Shown here: piece after piece, positions 8,840 through 16,439 of the stretch
How the letters are laid out: the number at the start of each line of letters is the position of its first letter
Numbering within the stretch: the stretch's first letter is position 1
Program-made: the position numbers and the translations under genes
Notes under the pieces: generated by a model
What the model was told of the DNA's origin: nothing
Database searches by the model: none
What the model saw: only the letters and a program-made list of their open reading frames with translations
Source: Halorussus sp. MSC15.2
GTDB taxonomy: Archaea > Halobacteriota > Halobacteria > Halobacteriales > Haladaptataceae
NCBI RefSeq assembly: GCF_010747475.1
Contig: NZ_VSLZ01000001.1
Coordinates: forward strand, 868,001-932,000
Direction: 5' to 3'
Length of the DNA: 64,000 bases

Positions 8840-10696
8840 TTTGCTGACGTGTTTCGGCAGATAGCGTCGCTTCTTCGGCAGGTCGCCCACGTCTTCGAGG
8901 ACTGCCGCTCGCAACTCCTCGAACTCCATCTCCCGCTCCTCGCCCTCCCCGCGAACGCTGACCTTGAGACCTTCGGAGTCCCCCTCGGTCTCGCGGTCCC
9001 CGACGACCGCGTAGTAGGGCACCCAGTCGGTCTCGGCCCGGGCGATGCGCTTGCCGACCGACTCCTCGCGCTCGTCGACGTCGGCCCGGAGGCCCGCCGA
9101 TTCGAGGTCCTCGGCGAGGGCGTCGCAGTACTCGACGTGTTCCTCGCCGACCGGGACGAATCGGACCTGCGTGGGCGAGAGCCACGTCGGCAGTCGCGGC
9201 GTCTCGCGCCCGGCGGCCGTCTCCAGCAGGGCGGCCAGCACGCGCTCGATGCCGCCCGACGGCGAGTAGTGGAGAATCGGCGGGTAGTGGGACTCCTCGC
9301 CGGTGTCGTAGGTGATGTCGAATCGCTCGGCGCTCTCGACGTCTATCTGGACCGTGGGGTTCTCGATGGGGCGGCCCAGTCGGTCGATGGCCGCGAAGTC
9401 CACCTTGGCCGACCAGTAGTGGTGGCGCTCGGGCAGGATTTCGAGGAGTGCAGGGTTGCCGAGGTCCTCGACCAGCGACTCGACCCACGCCTCGTTGTCC
9501 TCGTAGAATCCGCGGGTCACTCGGACGACGGGTTCGTAGTTCACGTCGAGGTCCTCGCTCGTCCCGAGGGCGAGTTTCGCCTGCGCCCGGAGTTCCTCCT
9601 TGGCCTGCTCCACGTCTCTGGTCGCGGTGTGCATGTCGGGCATGGTGAACGCGCGCTGGCGCTTCAGGCCCATCACCTCGCCGCGCTGTTCGCGCCGGAA
9701 CGAGTAGGTGGACATCTCGTAGATGCGGAGCGGCAAGTCGTTCTCCGAGACGTGCATGTCGCGCATGATGGAGAACTGGCCGAAGCAGGCCGCGAACCGC
9801 AGCATCATCCGGCGGTCGCCCGACTCGAACCGGTACTGGCGCTCGCCGAACTCGTCGGCGTGTTCCCGGACCGCCCGGACCCCGAGGTCGTACATCACTG
9901 GCGTCTCGACCGGCATCCCGCCATACTCGACCGCGAGGTCGTTCACGTACTCCATTAGCGAGTCCCGGACCAGTTTTCCGCGGGGGTACCACCGCAGGTT
10001 GCCGACGTCGCTGAGTTCGTCGTAGCCGACCAGTTCCTTCTCACGCATGAGTTCGACGTGGGCCGGTTCGTCGCCCTCGCTGGCGGTCTTCCCCTCCACT
10101 TCGTCGGCGACGAGGGCGCGCATGTCGTCGCTCACGCGGTCGGCGTCCTCGGCGTCGAGCGTGTTCAATGCGTCCCGCTCGGGGAGGGCCGCGGTCCCGC
10201 CTTCGGGGAACAGGAGTTTCCACTCGCTGGGCGCGCGGTCGGCGGTCTCCGCGTCCGCGTCTCCCTCGCCGCGGTCGGGCGTGACGTGCCGGGAGAGTTC
10301 CGAGAGCGGGTGGCCCTTACACGAGACTTCGAAGGCCTTGTACCAGCCGAAGGGTGCGCGCAGAACGTCGTAGTCGGCGTCGAGTTCCGACTCGAGATTT
10401 TGGAGGGCGGTCTTGGCGCTGTCCGGCGACGCGAGGTCGTCGCTCAGGTGGGCGTACGGGTAGAGGACGACCTTCCGGGTGTTGAGTCGGCCGGTCACGT
10501 CCCGGAGTTCGTCGGCGGCGTTCTCGACCACCGCGTCGAGGTCGGTCTCGTCCTCGCGCTCGACGCTGACGAACGCGGTCACGCAGTCCTCCATCCGGCC
10601 CTCCATCGGGACGCCTTCGGTCTCGGCGAGTCCCGCTCCGGCCTCCGTGGTGGTTTCGAACTCGAGGTGGTCGGAGTGGACGAACAGGAGTCGCAT
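8816..10696 (-). CDS. thrS: Threonyl-tRNA synthetase, archaeal type
   Basis: 626 residues, the normal length. The N-terminal 140 residues are the archaeal editing domain (start MRLLFVHSDHLEF), which removes mischarged serine. The class II core follows: RFAACFGQFS (about 297-306, zinc Cys), FTMPDMHTATRDVEQA (zinc His), and HYSPSGGIERV (about 473-483, motif 3 with its His and Arg). The C-terminal about 110 residues are the anticodon-binding domain. Attaches Thr to tRNA-Thr in the cytoplasm. The last codons form unit 1 of a 24-bp tandem array that continues past the stop. Confidence 0.95.
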   Translation of the reverse strand: MRLLFVHSDHLEFETTTEAGAGLAETEGVPMEGRMEDCVTAFVSVEREDETDLDAVVENAADELRDVTGRLNTRKVVLYPYAHLSDDLASPDSAKTALQNLESELDADYDVLRAPFGWYKAFEVSCKGHPLSELSRHVTPDRGEGDADAETADRAPSEWKLLFPEGGTAALPERDALNTLDAEDADRVSDDMRALVADEVEGKTASEGDEPAHVELMREKELVGYDELSDVGNLRWYPRGKLVRDSLMEYVNDLAVEYGGMPVETPVMYDLGVRAVREHADEFGERQYRFESGDRRMMLRFAACFGQFSIMRDMHVSENDLPLRIYEMSTYSFRREQRGEVMGLKRQRAFTMPDMHTATRDVEQAKEELRAQAKLALGTSEDLDVNYEPVVRVTRGFYEDNEAWVESLVEDLGNPALLEILPERHHYWSAKVDFAAIDRLGRPIENPTVQIDVESAERFDITYDTGEESHYPPILHYSPSGGIERVLAALLETAAGRETPRLPTWLSPTQVRFVPVGEEHVEYCDALAEDLESAGLRADVDEREESVGKRIARAETDWVPYYAVVGDRETEGDSEGLKVSVRGEGEEREMEFEELRAAVLEDVGDLPKKRRYLPKHVSKHPRFTGR

Positions 10697-10846
10697 GGAC
10701 GGAGTGACCGCTCGGTCGGTGAAAAGTGTACGGGGGTCCGTGCGCGACGCGGTGTCGGTCGATTATCGGCCCGGGAGTATCCAGTCGCAAGGGGCACCTA
10801 AAGGGTTTTACCGCGTGAACGTCTATTCAAAGACAAGAACGAACCG

Positions 10847-11407
10847 ATGTCAAAACGCGTACTGATTGCACTCCTACTCATCCCGCTGCTAGACGCGTTG
10901 TTCCTCGTCGTCGTCGCGACGCAACTCGGGGCCGTGCTCACGGTCGCACTGGTCGTCCTGACCGCGTTGGTCGGCACACTGTTCGTCCGCGCGGAGGGCC
11001 GCCACACCATCCGGCGACTCCAAGAGGCCGTCGGAAACGGCGAGGTCCCGGCCGACGAACTCACCGACGGCGCGCTGCTCATCGCGGCGGGCGCGTTCCT
11101 GCTCACGCCCGGTCTGGTTACCGACGCGGTGGGCTTCCTGCTGGCGTTCCCGCCCACGCGCATCCTCGTGCGTGAGGCGGTCCAGAAGTGGGTCGTCACG
11201 CCTTATATCGAGAAGAAGACCGGCGGATTCGCCACCGGGAACATCTACACGTTCGGGTTCCCGAACGCGGAGGACGTGAGCGGAACCGGTACAGGCGCAA
11301 GTGGCGCTGGCGGGTCGGCGTCGCGGAGTCAGTCCGAATCCTCGGACGACACCTACCGCGTGGACGACGACTCATACGACATCGAGTTCGAAGACGACGA
11401 GAAGTAG
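10847..11407 (+). CDS. FxsA-family membrane protein
   Basis: 186 residues. Two N-terminal hydrophobic segments (about 4-22 and 26-46) are followed by RAEGRHTIRRLQEAVGNGE, the FxsA-type amphipathic region, and a further hydrophobic hairpin, LTPGLVTDAVGFLLAFPPTR. The C-terminal 60 residues are Gly/Ser then Asp-rich and hydrophilic. FxsA is named for suppressing F exclusion of phage T7 in E. coli when overproduced; its normal role is unclear. Divergent from thrS. Confidence 0.85.
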   Translation: MSKRVLIALLLIPLLDALFLVVVATQLGAVLTVALVVLTALVGTLFVRAEGRHTIRRLQEAVGNGEVPADELTDGALLIAAGAFLLTPGLVTDAVGFLLAFPPTRILVREAVQKWVVTPYIEKKTGGFATGNIYTFGFPNAEDVSGTGTGASGAGGSASRSQSESSDDTYRVDDDSYDIEFEDDEK

Positions 11408-11524
11408 CGAGCGACGACGCGCCTTGAACGGCCGGGCGTAGTGCCGCGCGACGGTGAGGCAGACCCGGACGATTCCGCCGCAAAACTCCGTGAGGGCGTC
11501 CCGAAGGAGAGTCGAAAGGAAACG

Positions 11525-11533
11525 CTTAAACAT
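11525..11533 (+). promoter_or_regulatory. Promoter element of tRNA-Ile
   Basis: CTTAAACAT ends 32 bases before the tRNA 5' end. It is flanked downstream by an inverted repeat, CATTCA (11531-11536) and TGAATG (11550-11555). Assignment rests on position and A/T content only. Confidence 0.4.
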
Positions 11534-11564
11534 TCATGGCCGCAAGCAGTGAATGCACTCACTC

Positions 11565-11638
11565 GGGCCAATAGCTCAATCAGGTTGAGCGCTCGGCTGA
11601 TAACCGGGAGGTTCGCGGTTCAAATCCGCGTTGGCCCA
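11565..11638 (+). tRNA. tRNA-Ile (GAU)
   Basis: 74 bases fold as a full cloverleaf. The 7-bp acceptor stem is GGGCCAA with TTGGCCC, discriminator A at 11638. The D-arm contains AGCTCAATCAGGTTGAGC. The anticodon stem CTCGG/CCGGG encloses the loop CTGATAA with anticodon GAT. The T-arm is CGCGG-TTCAAAT-CCGCG. The 3' CCA is not encoded, and no intron is present. I saw no second copy of its 3' end in the window that would mark an integration site. Confidence 0.96.
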
Positions 11639-11731
11639 CTTCCTCGTTTCTACGGGAACCGATAGTCGGGGACCGAGATACCTCTGAATCGCGGTGACTC
11701 GCAGTTGAAGAGAGACCGTCTCGATTCGTGC

Positions 11732-12043
11732 CTAGTTACCCTGCAGCTGACGGCCCATCCACTCTGCCCCCGCCCTCGATTTCATCTCCTCCCAGTCGCC
11801 GAAGTCGGTGTTGTTCGCGACGTGCTCGTCGAACTCGTCGGTCGGAACTGCGTCGAGGTCGTCTTCCGATTCGATATCCCACTCACTATCGTCGAAGAAC
11901 GCCTGTAACGAACCGTAGTTCGTGTACTCTTCCATGAACGCGGCGGGAAAGACGTCGTCTGCCGTGATTTTGTTCTCCTCCGACCGGCCGCCGTCTAACC
12001 CATCTAGGGAGTTCTCTAGTTCGTCGAGGTCGTCCGTACCCAT
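11732..12043 (-). CDS. Small acidic protein of unknown function
   Basis: 103 residues, very rich in Asp and Glu, with no membrane segment. It begins MGTDDLDELENSLDGLDGG and contains LQAFFDDSEWDIESEDDL. No family recognised. The start ATG (12041-12043) follows an A/T-rich stretch with TTTATG and TTATTATTAA that could serve as promoter. It is on the opposite strand just after tRNA-Ile, a place where mobile-element genes are often found, but nothing else here suggests an insertion. Confidence 0.6.
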   Translation of the reverse strand: MGTDDLDELENSLDGLDGGRSEENKITADDVFPAAFMEEYTNYGSLQAFFDDSEWDIESEDDLDAVPTDEFDEHVANNTDFGDWEEMKSRAGAEWMGRQLQGN

Positions 12044-12096
12044 ACCATATTTTATGTTCTATTTATTATTAATTCTTTGTGGTCGTCGGATAGAAC

Positions 12097-12366
12097 TCAA
12101 TCCTCGCTCAGCTCACGCACCGTCCACGAGATTCCGATGGCCGATACCAACAGCACCACCAAGTTGAACGCCATTCGGAACAGCGGCCGATACTCGTGAG
12201 CGACGAACGTATTGATGCTCGCGTTCGCGCTGGTGTACAGTTGGACCACCGCGACCACGGCTAGCAGGACGAACAGGCCCAGTGCGGCCCGGTAGAGGTT
12301 CGTCCGTATCTCGAAGTCAGTGGTCGATTCCTCGGGCATCTCGGTGTCGGTGTTTGCTTCACTCAT
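12097..12366 (-). CDS. Small two-helix membrane protein
   Basis: 89 residues. After an acidic N-tail (MSEANTDTEMPEES) come two transmembrane helices, about residues 26-46 and 64-84 (GLFVLLAVVAVVQLY and NLVVLLVSAIGISW), and a short acidic C-tail. Its ATG overlaps the stop of the preceding DUF7490-like surface protein gene (ATGA), so the two are coupled and probably act together at the membrane. No known activity. Confidence 0.72.
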   Translation of the reverse strand: MSEANTDTEMPEESTTDFEIRTNLYRAALGLFVLLAVVAVVQLYTSANASINTFVAHEYRPLFRMAFNLVVLLVSAIGISWTVRELSED

Positions 12367-13376
12367 GCGTGCCTCCGTGCGAGGAGTAGCGCGCCGACCA
12401 GTGCGAGGGCGGCCACGCTGGTTCCGAATCCGGGTACGCCACCGGCAGACGCCGCCTCCTCGACGGTCGTCTCGGGCGCTCCTCGGCCGCCCGTCGGGCC
12501 GTTCTCGAAGTCGCCGACCTCCAGTCCGACCTCTCGGACCGTCTCGTTCGCTCGGACGGTCTCGGTCGGGTTCAGGTTCGCCACGCTCCGGGCGGTGCCG
12601 ACGATGACGCCGTCCTTCCACAGCACCGCGTCGAGGTAGTAGTTGTAGCCGTCGGGGACCGCGAGTTCGACGTTCGGGGTGACGGTCCGCCCGGGTCGGA
12701 CGGTGCCGACCTCGACCGACGCGCGGTCGGCGACGATGTTCGAGTCGGCCTGCCTCGCGGTGAACACGACCCGTAACTCCTCGGACGGCGCGTCACCCTC
12801 GTTCGTCAGGAACGTCGAAACGTCGAGGGTCGTCCGGTTGCCCGTCGTCTTTCCGATGGTGTACTCAATCGGCGGCAGACCGTCGTCGCCCTGCCAGTGG
12901 AATCGAACGCTGGTCCGGGCGTACTCCGGCGTCAGGGTACCCACGCCCCGGACCTCTTTGCTGCCCTCGGCGATACGGACACCGTCGCGGAAGACGACGG
13001 TCTCGACTCGGTACCCGCCCGAGCGCTCGACCGAGAGGTTCTGGACGACCGACACCTCGCGCTCGCCCGAGATAGTCGGGACGGCCGTCCGCTTCGTCGT
13101 TTCGACCAGTCCGGATTCGAGGTGGACCGCCCGAACGAGGACGGTCACGTTCTCGGATTCGCCCCTCGAATGGGAGAGCCGGGAATCGACTCGGAGAGTC
13201 GCAGTGCCGCCGGATACCGTCCCGGGCGCGATGGACACCTCTTGGATGTCGAGGTGGCCGGGCCGGACCGGGTCCGACTCGGACTCGGCTATCGTCCCGG
13301 GGACCACGGCGACGGCGAGGACCGACACCGCGACGACGAGCGCGATTCCGCCCGCCAGTATCCGCTCACGGTTCAT
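12363..13376 (-). CDS. PGF-CTERM-type surface protein (DUF7490-like)
   Basis: 337 residues from ATG 13376. A hydrophobic signal segment (about 8-28) leads to an extracellular region made of two related beta-sandwich domains, each with a motif of the kind GTVSGGTATLRVDSRLS and EVRVVFTARQ. The C-terminus has GGVPGFGTSVAALALVGALL followed by RRHA, a tripartite sorting signal (PGF-like motif, hydrophobic helix, basic end) of the archaeosortase A type. So it is probably lipid-anchored after cleavage. It is the first gene of a two-gene unit and shares an unusual upstream leader with the gene starting at 15999. Confidence 0.75.
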   Translation of the reverse strand: MNRERILAGGIALVVAVSVLAVAVVPGTIAESESDPVRPGHLDIQEVSIAPGTVSGGTATLRVDSRLSHSRGESENVTVLVRAVHLESGLVETTKRTAVPTISGEREVSVVQNLSVERSGGYRVETVVFRDGVRIAEGSKEVRGVGTLTPEYARTSVRFHWQGDDGLPPIEYTIGKTTGNRTTLDVSTFLTNEGDAPSEELRVVFTARQADSNIVADRASVEVGTVRPGRTVTPNVELAVPDGYNYYLDAVLWKDGVIVGTARSVANLNPTETVRANETVREVGLEVGDFENGPTGGRGAPETTVEEAASAGGVPGFGTSVAALALVGALLLARRHA

Positions 13377-13416
13377 ATTCCGAAGCTCACAGGTGCGTAT
13401 AAAGTGTCTTGTGGTC
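13377..13416 (-). promoter_or_regulatory. Shared upstream leader, copy 1
   Basis: On the minus strand this stretch reads GACCACA, then ACTTTATA (TATA box), then CCTGTGAGCTTCGGAAT directly before ATG. The same blocks, same order and almost the same spacing (40 versus 39 bases) precede the gene starting at 15999. The conserved part downstream of the TATA box suggests an initiator or 5' leader with a common role. Confidence 0.5.
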
Positions 13417-13497
13417 GGTAGGTGGCGACCGGTCCTGCGAACCGACGGCACGGCGCTTCCGGCGGCGGACGGAAACACTGTCCGAGGGTAGACAGAA

Positions 13498-13505
13498 TCT
13501 TAATC
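13498..13505 (+). promoter_or_regulatory. TATA box of the HAD phosphatase gene
   Basis: TCTTAATC lies 23-30 bases before ATG 13528, consistent with a leaderless mRNA. Confidence 0.45.
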
Positions 13506-13527
13506 CTCCGGACCGAACGGTCGGCGA

Positions 13528-14307
13528 ATGCCCATCAGAAGCGTCGTCCTCGACGTAGACGGCACCCTCGTTCGCGGCGACGAACCCGTTCCCGGCGCTA
13601 TCGAGGCGGTGGACCGACTCCGCGAGCGCGGTCTCGACCTCCTCCTGCTGTCGAACAACCCGACGCGGCCACCGGCCGACTACGCCGACTGGCTTGCGGG
13701 TCTCGGCTTCGCGGTCGGTCCCGGCGACGTGGTCACCTGCGGGTCGCTCACGGCGGACTACGTGGCCGCCGAGTACCCCGATAGCCCGACCTACCTGCTC
13801 GGCGAAGCGGGTCTGCGCGAGATGTTGACGGCGCGGGGCGTTCCGCTGGTCGCTGACCCAGACGCCGCCGAGGTGGTCGTCGCCTCCATCGACCGGGATT
13901 TCACGTACGACCGCCTCCGAGACGCGCTCTGGGCGCTCGACGGCGCGGCGTTCGTGGCGACCGACCCCGACCGGACGATTCCGGCGGCCGACCGTCCGGT
14001 TCCGGGGTCGGGTCCCATCGTCGCCGCCGTCGCGGAGGCCGCGAACCGCGACCCCGACGCGATGCTCGGCAAACCCGGTCGGACCGCGGCAGAGGCGGTC
14101 GAGTCGCGAGTCGCGGGCCGGGGACCGGAGTGTCTGGTCGTCGGCGACCGACTCGACACGGACATCGCGCTGGGCGAACGCGCGGGGCTGACGACCGCAC
14201 TCGTTCTCTCGGGCGTGAGCACCCGCGCGGACGCGGAGCGTTCGGACGTAGCCCCGGACCACGTCCTCGATTCGGTCGCCGACGTGGAGTCGCTCCTCCG
14301 AGCCTGA
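13528..14307 (+). CDS. HAD-IIA family phosphatase (NagD-like)
   Basis: 259 residues. Motif I VLDVDGTLVRG (nucleophile D9, acid D11), motif II LLLSNNPTRPP, a C2A-type cap domain of about 110 residues, then LGKPGRTAAEA (Lys of motif III) and VVGDRLDTDIALGERAG (motif IV). Hydrolyses phosphate from small phosphoesters in the cytoplasm. The family includes 4-nitrophenyl phosphatases and nucleotide or sugar phosphatases, so the natural substrate is unknown. Confidence 0.88.
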   Translation: MPIRSVVLDVDGTLVRGDEPVPGAIEAVDRLRERGLDLLLLSNNPTRPPADYADWLAGLGFAVGPGDVVTCGSLTADYVAAEYPDSPTYLLGEAGLREMLTARGVPLVADPDAAEVVVASIDRDFTYDRLRDALWALDGAAFVATDPDRTIPAADRPVPGSGPIVAAVAEAANRDPDAMLGKPGRTAAEAVESRVAGRGPECLVVGDRLDTDIALGERAGLTTALVLSGVSTRADAERSDVAPDHVLDSVADVESLLRA

Positions 14308-14320
14308 GACGCTTCGACAG

Positions 14321-14671
14321 CTACACGTCGTCCGTCGGATGCAGGAACGTCTGGAACTCCACGGTTCGCCCGTCAGGGTCCGTCGCGAAGAACTGGTAAA
14401 TCTCGTACGTCTCGTTCTCGTGGGGTTCGTCGCGGGCGCGGTCGGCCAACGTCTCGTACATCGCGTCCACGCTCTCCCGGTCGGGGTAGACGAAGGTCAC
14501 GATTCCCTCGGTGTCGGCCTCCTCTCGCTCGCAGAAGCCGAGCAGTTGGTTGTCGTACTTCAGAATCGTGCAGTCGGGTTGTTCGAGCCACACGTCCGCG
14601 CCCACGGTGTCGGTGTAGAACTCGACGACGCGCTCCGAGTCGGTCGTTGCGAAGAACGTAATCGCGCTCAC
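14321..14671 (-). CDS. VOC-fold protein (glyoxalase/dioxygenase superfamily)
   Basis: 116 residues. The start is GTG at 14671; the upstream in-frame region has no better start. The fold signature is seen in FATTDSERVVEFYTDTVGADVW at the start and IYQFFATDPDGRTVEFQTF at the end (beta-alpha-beta-beta-beta units with terminal Glu as metal ligand). Such proteins bind metal or small ligands; function cannot be narrowed. It is convergent with the HAD gene (13 bases between the ends). Confidence 0.75.
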   Translation of the reverse strand: MSAITFFATTDSERVVEFYTDTVGADVWLEQPDCTILKYDNQLLGFCEREEADTEGIVTFVYPDRESVDAMYETLADRARDEPHENETYEIYQFFATDPDGRTVEFQTFLHPTDDV

Positions 14672-14696
14672 GAACGCTCCATCGCGGAGCGACGGC

Positions 14697-14702
14697 AAAA
14701 AA
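14697..14702 (-). terminator. T6 tract with hairpin after the membrane protein gene
   Basis: On the minus strand GGCGG is followed by TTTTTT and GCCG just after the stop codon at 14710-14712. A U-rich run in this place fits archaeal transcription termination. The neighbouring VOC gene starts 26 bases further on, so the element isolates it. Confidence 0.5.
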
Positions 14703-14709
14703 CCGCCGC

Positions 14710-15999
14710 TCAGACGAGGTGTCCCGCGACCACGGCGACGACCCACAGCACCGCACCCGCCCGGAGCGCCGGTGTCCACTTGTCCCCTGACGAAGCAGTG
14801 ATTTCCGAGTCGTCCGACCCCGCCCCGGCCGCGATGAGTCCGACGGCGACCACCACGACCGCCCGGTGCGCGGCGACCGGAATCGGCAGGACCGCGACCC
14901 CGAGGGAGGCGTAGTCGAGGACGAGACCCGCGCCGAATCCGAGCGACGCGAGCGCGCCTGCTTCCATCTCGGGGAGACGCCGACCGAGGGCCACGGCCGC
15001 CAGCGGGACGCCCGCGACCAGCACCGGATACCACAGCGCGACCACTGCGTCGGGCGACAGCCACGGGAGGTGTCGCTCGCAGAGGACGCCGCCGAACCGA
15101 ACGACGAGCGGGAGCGCCGCGAGCGTCCCCGTCAGAGCGACCCGTCGGCGGTTCCGTCGGTCGGTGAGCCGTGCCAGATAGCGCCGGGACTTCCGACCGA
15201 GCAGGGGTGCCAGCGCCACCGCGACCACCGTGGACCACCCGTCGGCGTCGTAGGTGTCGTCGTTGGCGTGGTACACTCGGCGGACCGTGAACCCCGGCTT
15301 GCCGAGGAACGCCGACTCGACCCGCCGCTGGGCGACCTCCACGCTATCGACGGTGTGCGTGATGGTGAACCAGTCCCAGTGTTCGGCGTGGGCCTGCACC
15401 GCGGTCCAGTTCCCGTCTCGCGGACCGTAGGCCCGGAGGTGGTGGCGAGCGCCGAAGTACTCCCCGCGGTGGAGTTGGTATCGCTCGGTGACCCAACCCC
15501 GGTCGGCGACGTAGACGTAGCGGGCCGCGCCGGGGGCGTCGCGCCACGGGACGCGCTCGTCGCCGACGACCCCGGTCTCGTCGGGCGGGTCGCCGACCCA
15601 CTCGTCGTCGCTGTGGTTCCACTCGCGGCGACCTGTGAGATACCGCTCCACACGTCGAGGGTCGTCGCGGACGACGACGTTGATGGAACTCGCCCGCCGG
15701 TCGAACGTCCGGCCGGGGGCGACGTACGGCCAGATTCGGGTGTCGCCGACGCTGACCAGCGTCGCTCCGGCGTCGTCGGCGGTTCCGTTCGCCGTCGGTC
15801 CGGTTTCGTCCGCTCGGGCCGCCCCGAGACCGACTGCGTCCGCTCCGACCGCACTCGGTCCGACTGCGTCCGCTCCGACGCTGCGCTGCTCGACCGCGAG
15901 GGCCGACGTTACGACCGCTGGATTCACTACCGCGGACCCCACGACTGCGGACCCGACGAGCGCAAGCACGACGAGACCGACGGTCGTGACACGTCGCAT
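14710..15999 (-). CDS. Multi-pass membrane protein with extracellular domain and AVG repeats
   Basis: 429 residues from ATG 15999. A signal-type helix (5-25) is followed by a low-complexity segment of Ala-Val-Gly repeats (for example AVGADAVGPSAVGADAVG). Then comes an extracellular domain of about 180 residues rich in Trp, Tyr and Arg with Asn-x-Thr sites. Five transmembrane helices fill the C-terminal 150 residues. Function unknown. It shares its upstream leader with the DUF7490-like gene (start 13376). Confidence 0.7.
   Translation of the reverse strand: MRRVTTVGLVVLALVGSAVVGSAVVNPAVVTSALAVEQRSVGADAVGPSAVGADAVGLGAARADETGPTANGTADDAGATLVSVGDTRIWPYVAPGRTFDRRASSINVVVRDDPRRVERYLTGRREWNHSDDEWVGDPPDETGVVGDERVPWRDAPGAARYVYVADRGWVTERYQLHRGEYFGARHHLRAYGPRDGNWTAVQAHAEHWDWFTITHTVDSVEVAQRRVESAFLGKPGFTVRRVYHANDDTYDADGWSTVVAVALAPLLGRKSRRYLARLTDRRNRRRVALTGTLAALPLVVRFGGVLCERHLPWLSPDAVVALWYPVLVAGVPLAAVALGRRLPEMEAGALASLGFGAGLVLDYASLGVAVLPIPVAAHRAVVVVAVGLIAAGAGSDDSEITASSGDKWTPALRAGAVLWVVAVVAGHLV
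15830..15879. repeat. 20-bp direct repeat inside the AVG segment
   Basis: CCGACTGCGTCCGCTCCGAC occurs at 15830-15849 and 15860-15879 with a 30-base period, that is a ten-residue repeat in the encoded protein. Identity at the DNA level suggests recent duplication. Confidence 0.75.
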
Positions 16000-16038
16000 A
16001 TTCCGGGGTTCACAGGGACCGACCAAGTAACTGTGGTC
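16000..16038 (-). promoter_or_regulatory. Shared upstream leader, copy 2
   Basis: On the minus strand: GACCACA, then TTACTT, then CCTGTGAACCCCGGAAT directly before ATG 15999. It matches the leader of the gene starting at 13376 in order and spacing. Unlike copy 1 it lacks a clear TATA box. Confidence 0.45.
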
Positions 16039-16409
16039 CGACCGCCGTAACTTCGACGCGGCGGTGAACGACCATCCGATAGTTCCTGAAGTGAGTCCGC
16101 TGCTGACTACGTGTTGATTCGACCGCAGTCGGCGAGTCGCCGTCCGAAACCGCCGAGGTCGGGAGCCGAGTATAGCAGTACGGAGAGCTATAATCGTCAA
16201 TTAGCGAGCCTTTTCACTCTCGGATGGGTCGCTCCCGACGTGGCGTGCACAACAAGTTGCGCCGCACCCCGACGCTAGGCACCTGTCATCTCGCCACCGC
16301 ACGCCACACCCAGTCAGCCAACAGTCGTGCGACGTCGTCTCATCCCCTTCCCCCATCTGCGTTTTTCGATGCTGTCGAGGGAGAGCAACTCGTTACGGTG
16401 ACTCGGTGA
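16039..16409. other. Intergenic region without a recognisable gene
   Basis: About 370 bases between the divergent-facing end of the nuclease gene and the leader of the 15999 gene. The + strand frame from 16224 (61 codons) has no family signature and codon use unlike its neighbours. An A/T patch, CTATAATCGTCAATTA near 16190, looks promoter-like, but no gene follows it. No RNA fold stood out by eye. Confidence 0.5.
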
Positions 16410-16438
16410 AGAACGGAAAGACCCGACGAAGTGCGGGT
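16410..16438 (-). terminator. Hairpin plus T-rich tract after the nuclease gene
   Basis: Immediately past the stop codon the minus strand reads ACCCG, an 8-base loop, CGGGT, then CTTTCCGTTCTT. This is a stem-loop followed by a pyrimidine/T-rich stretch. Confidence 0.5.
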
Positions 16439-16439
16439 T

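Noticed and set aside
11565-12043. tRNA-Ile as an integration site for a mobile element
   Set aside because: No second copy of the tRNA end, no integrase and no change in gene content other than one small acidic gene were seen.
16224-16409. 61-codon frame in the largest intergenic gap
   Set aside because: Arg/His/Pro-rich with no conserved pattern. I saw no ribosome site or promoter that would favour it.
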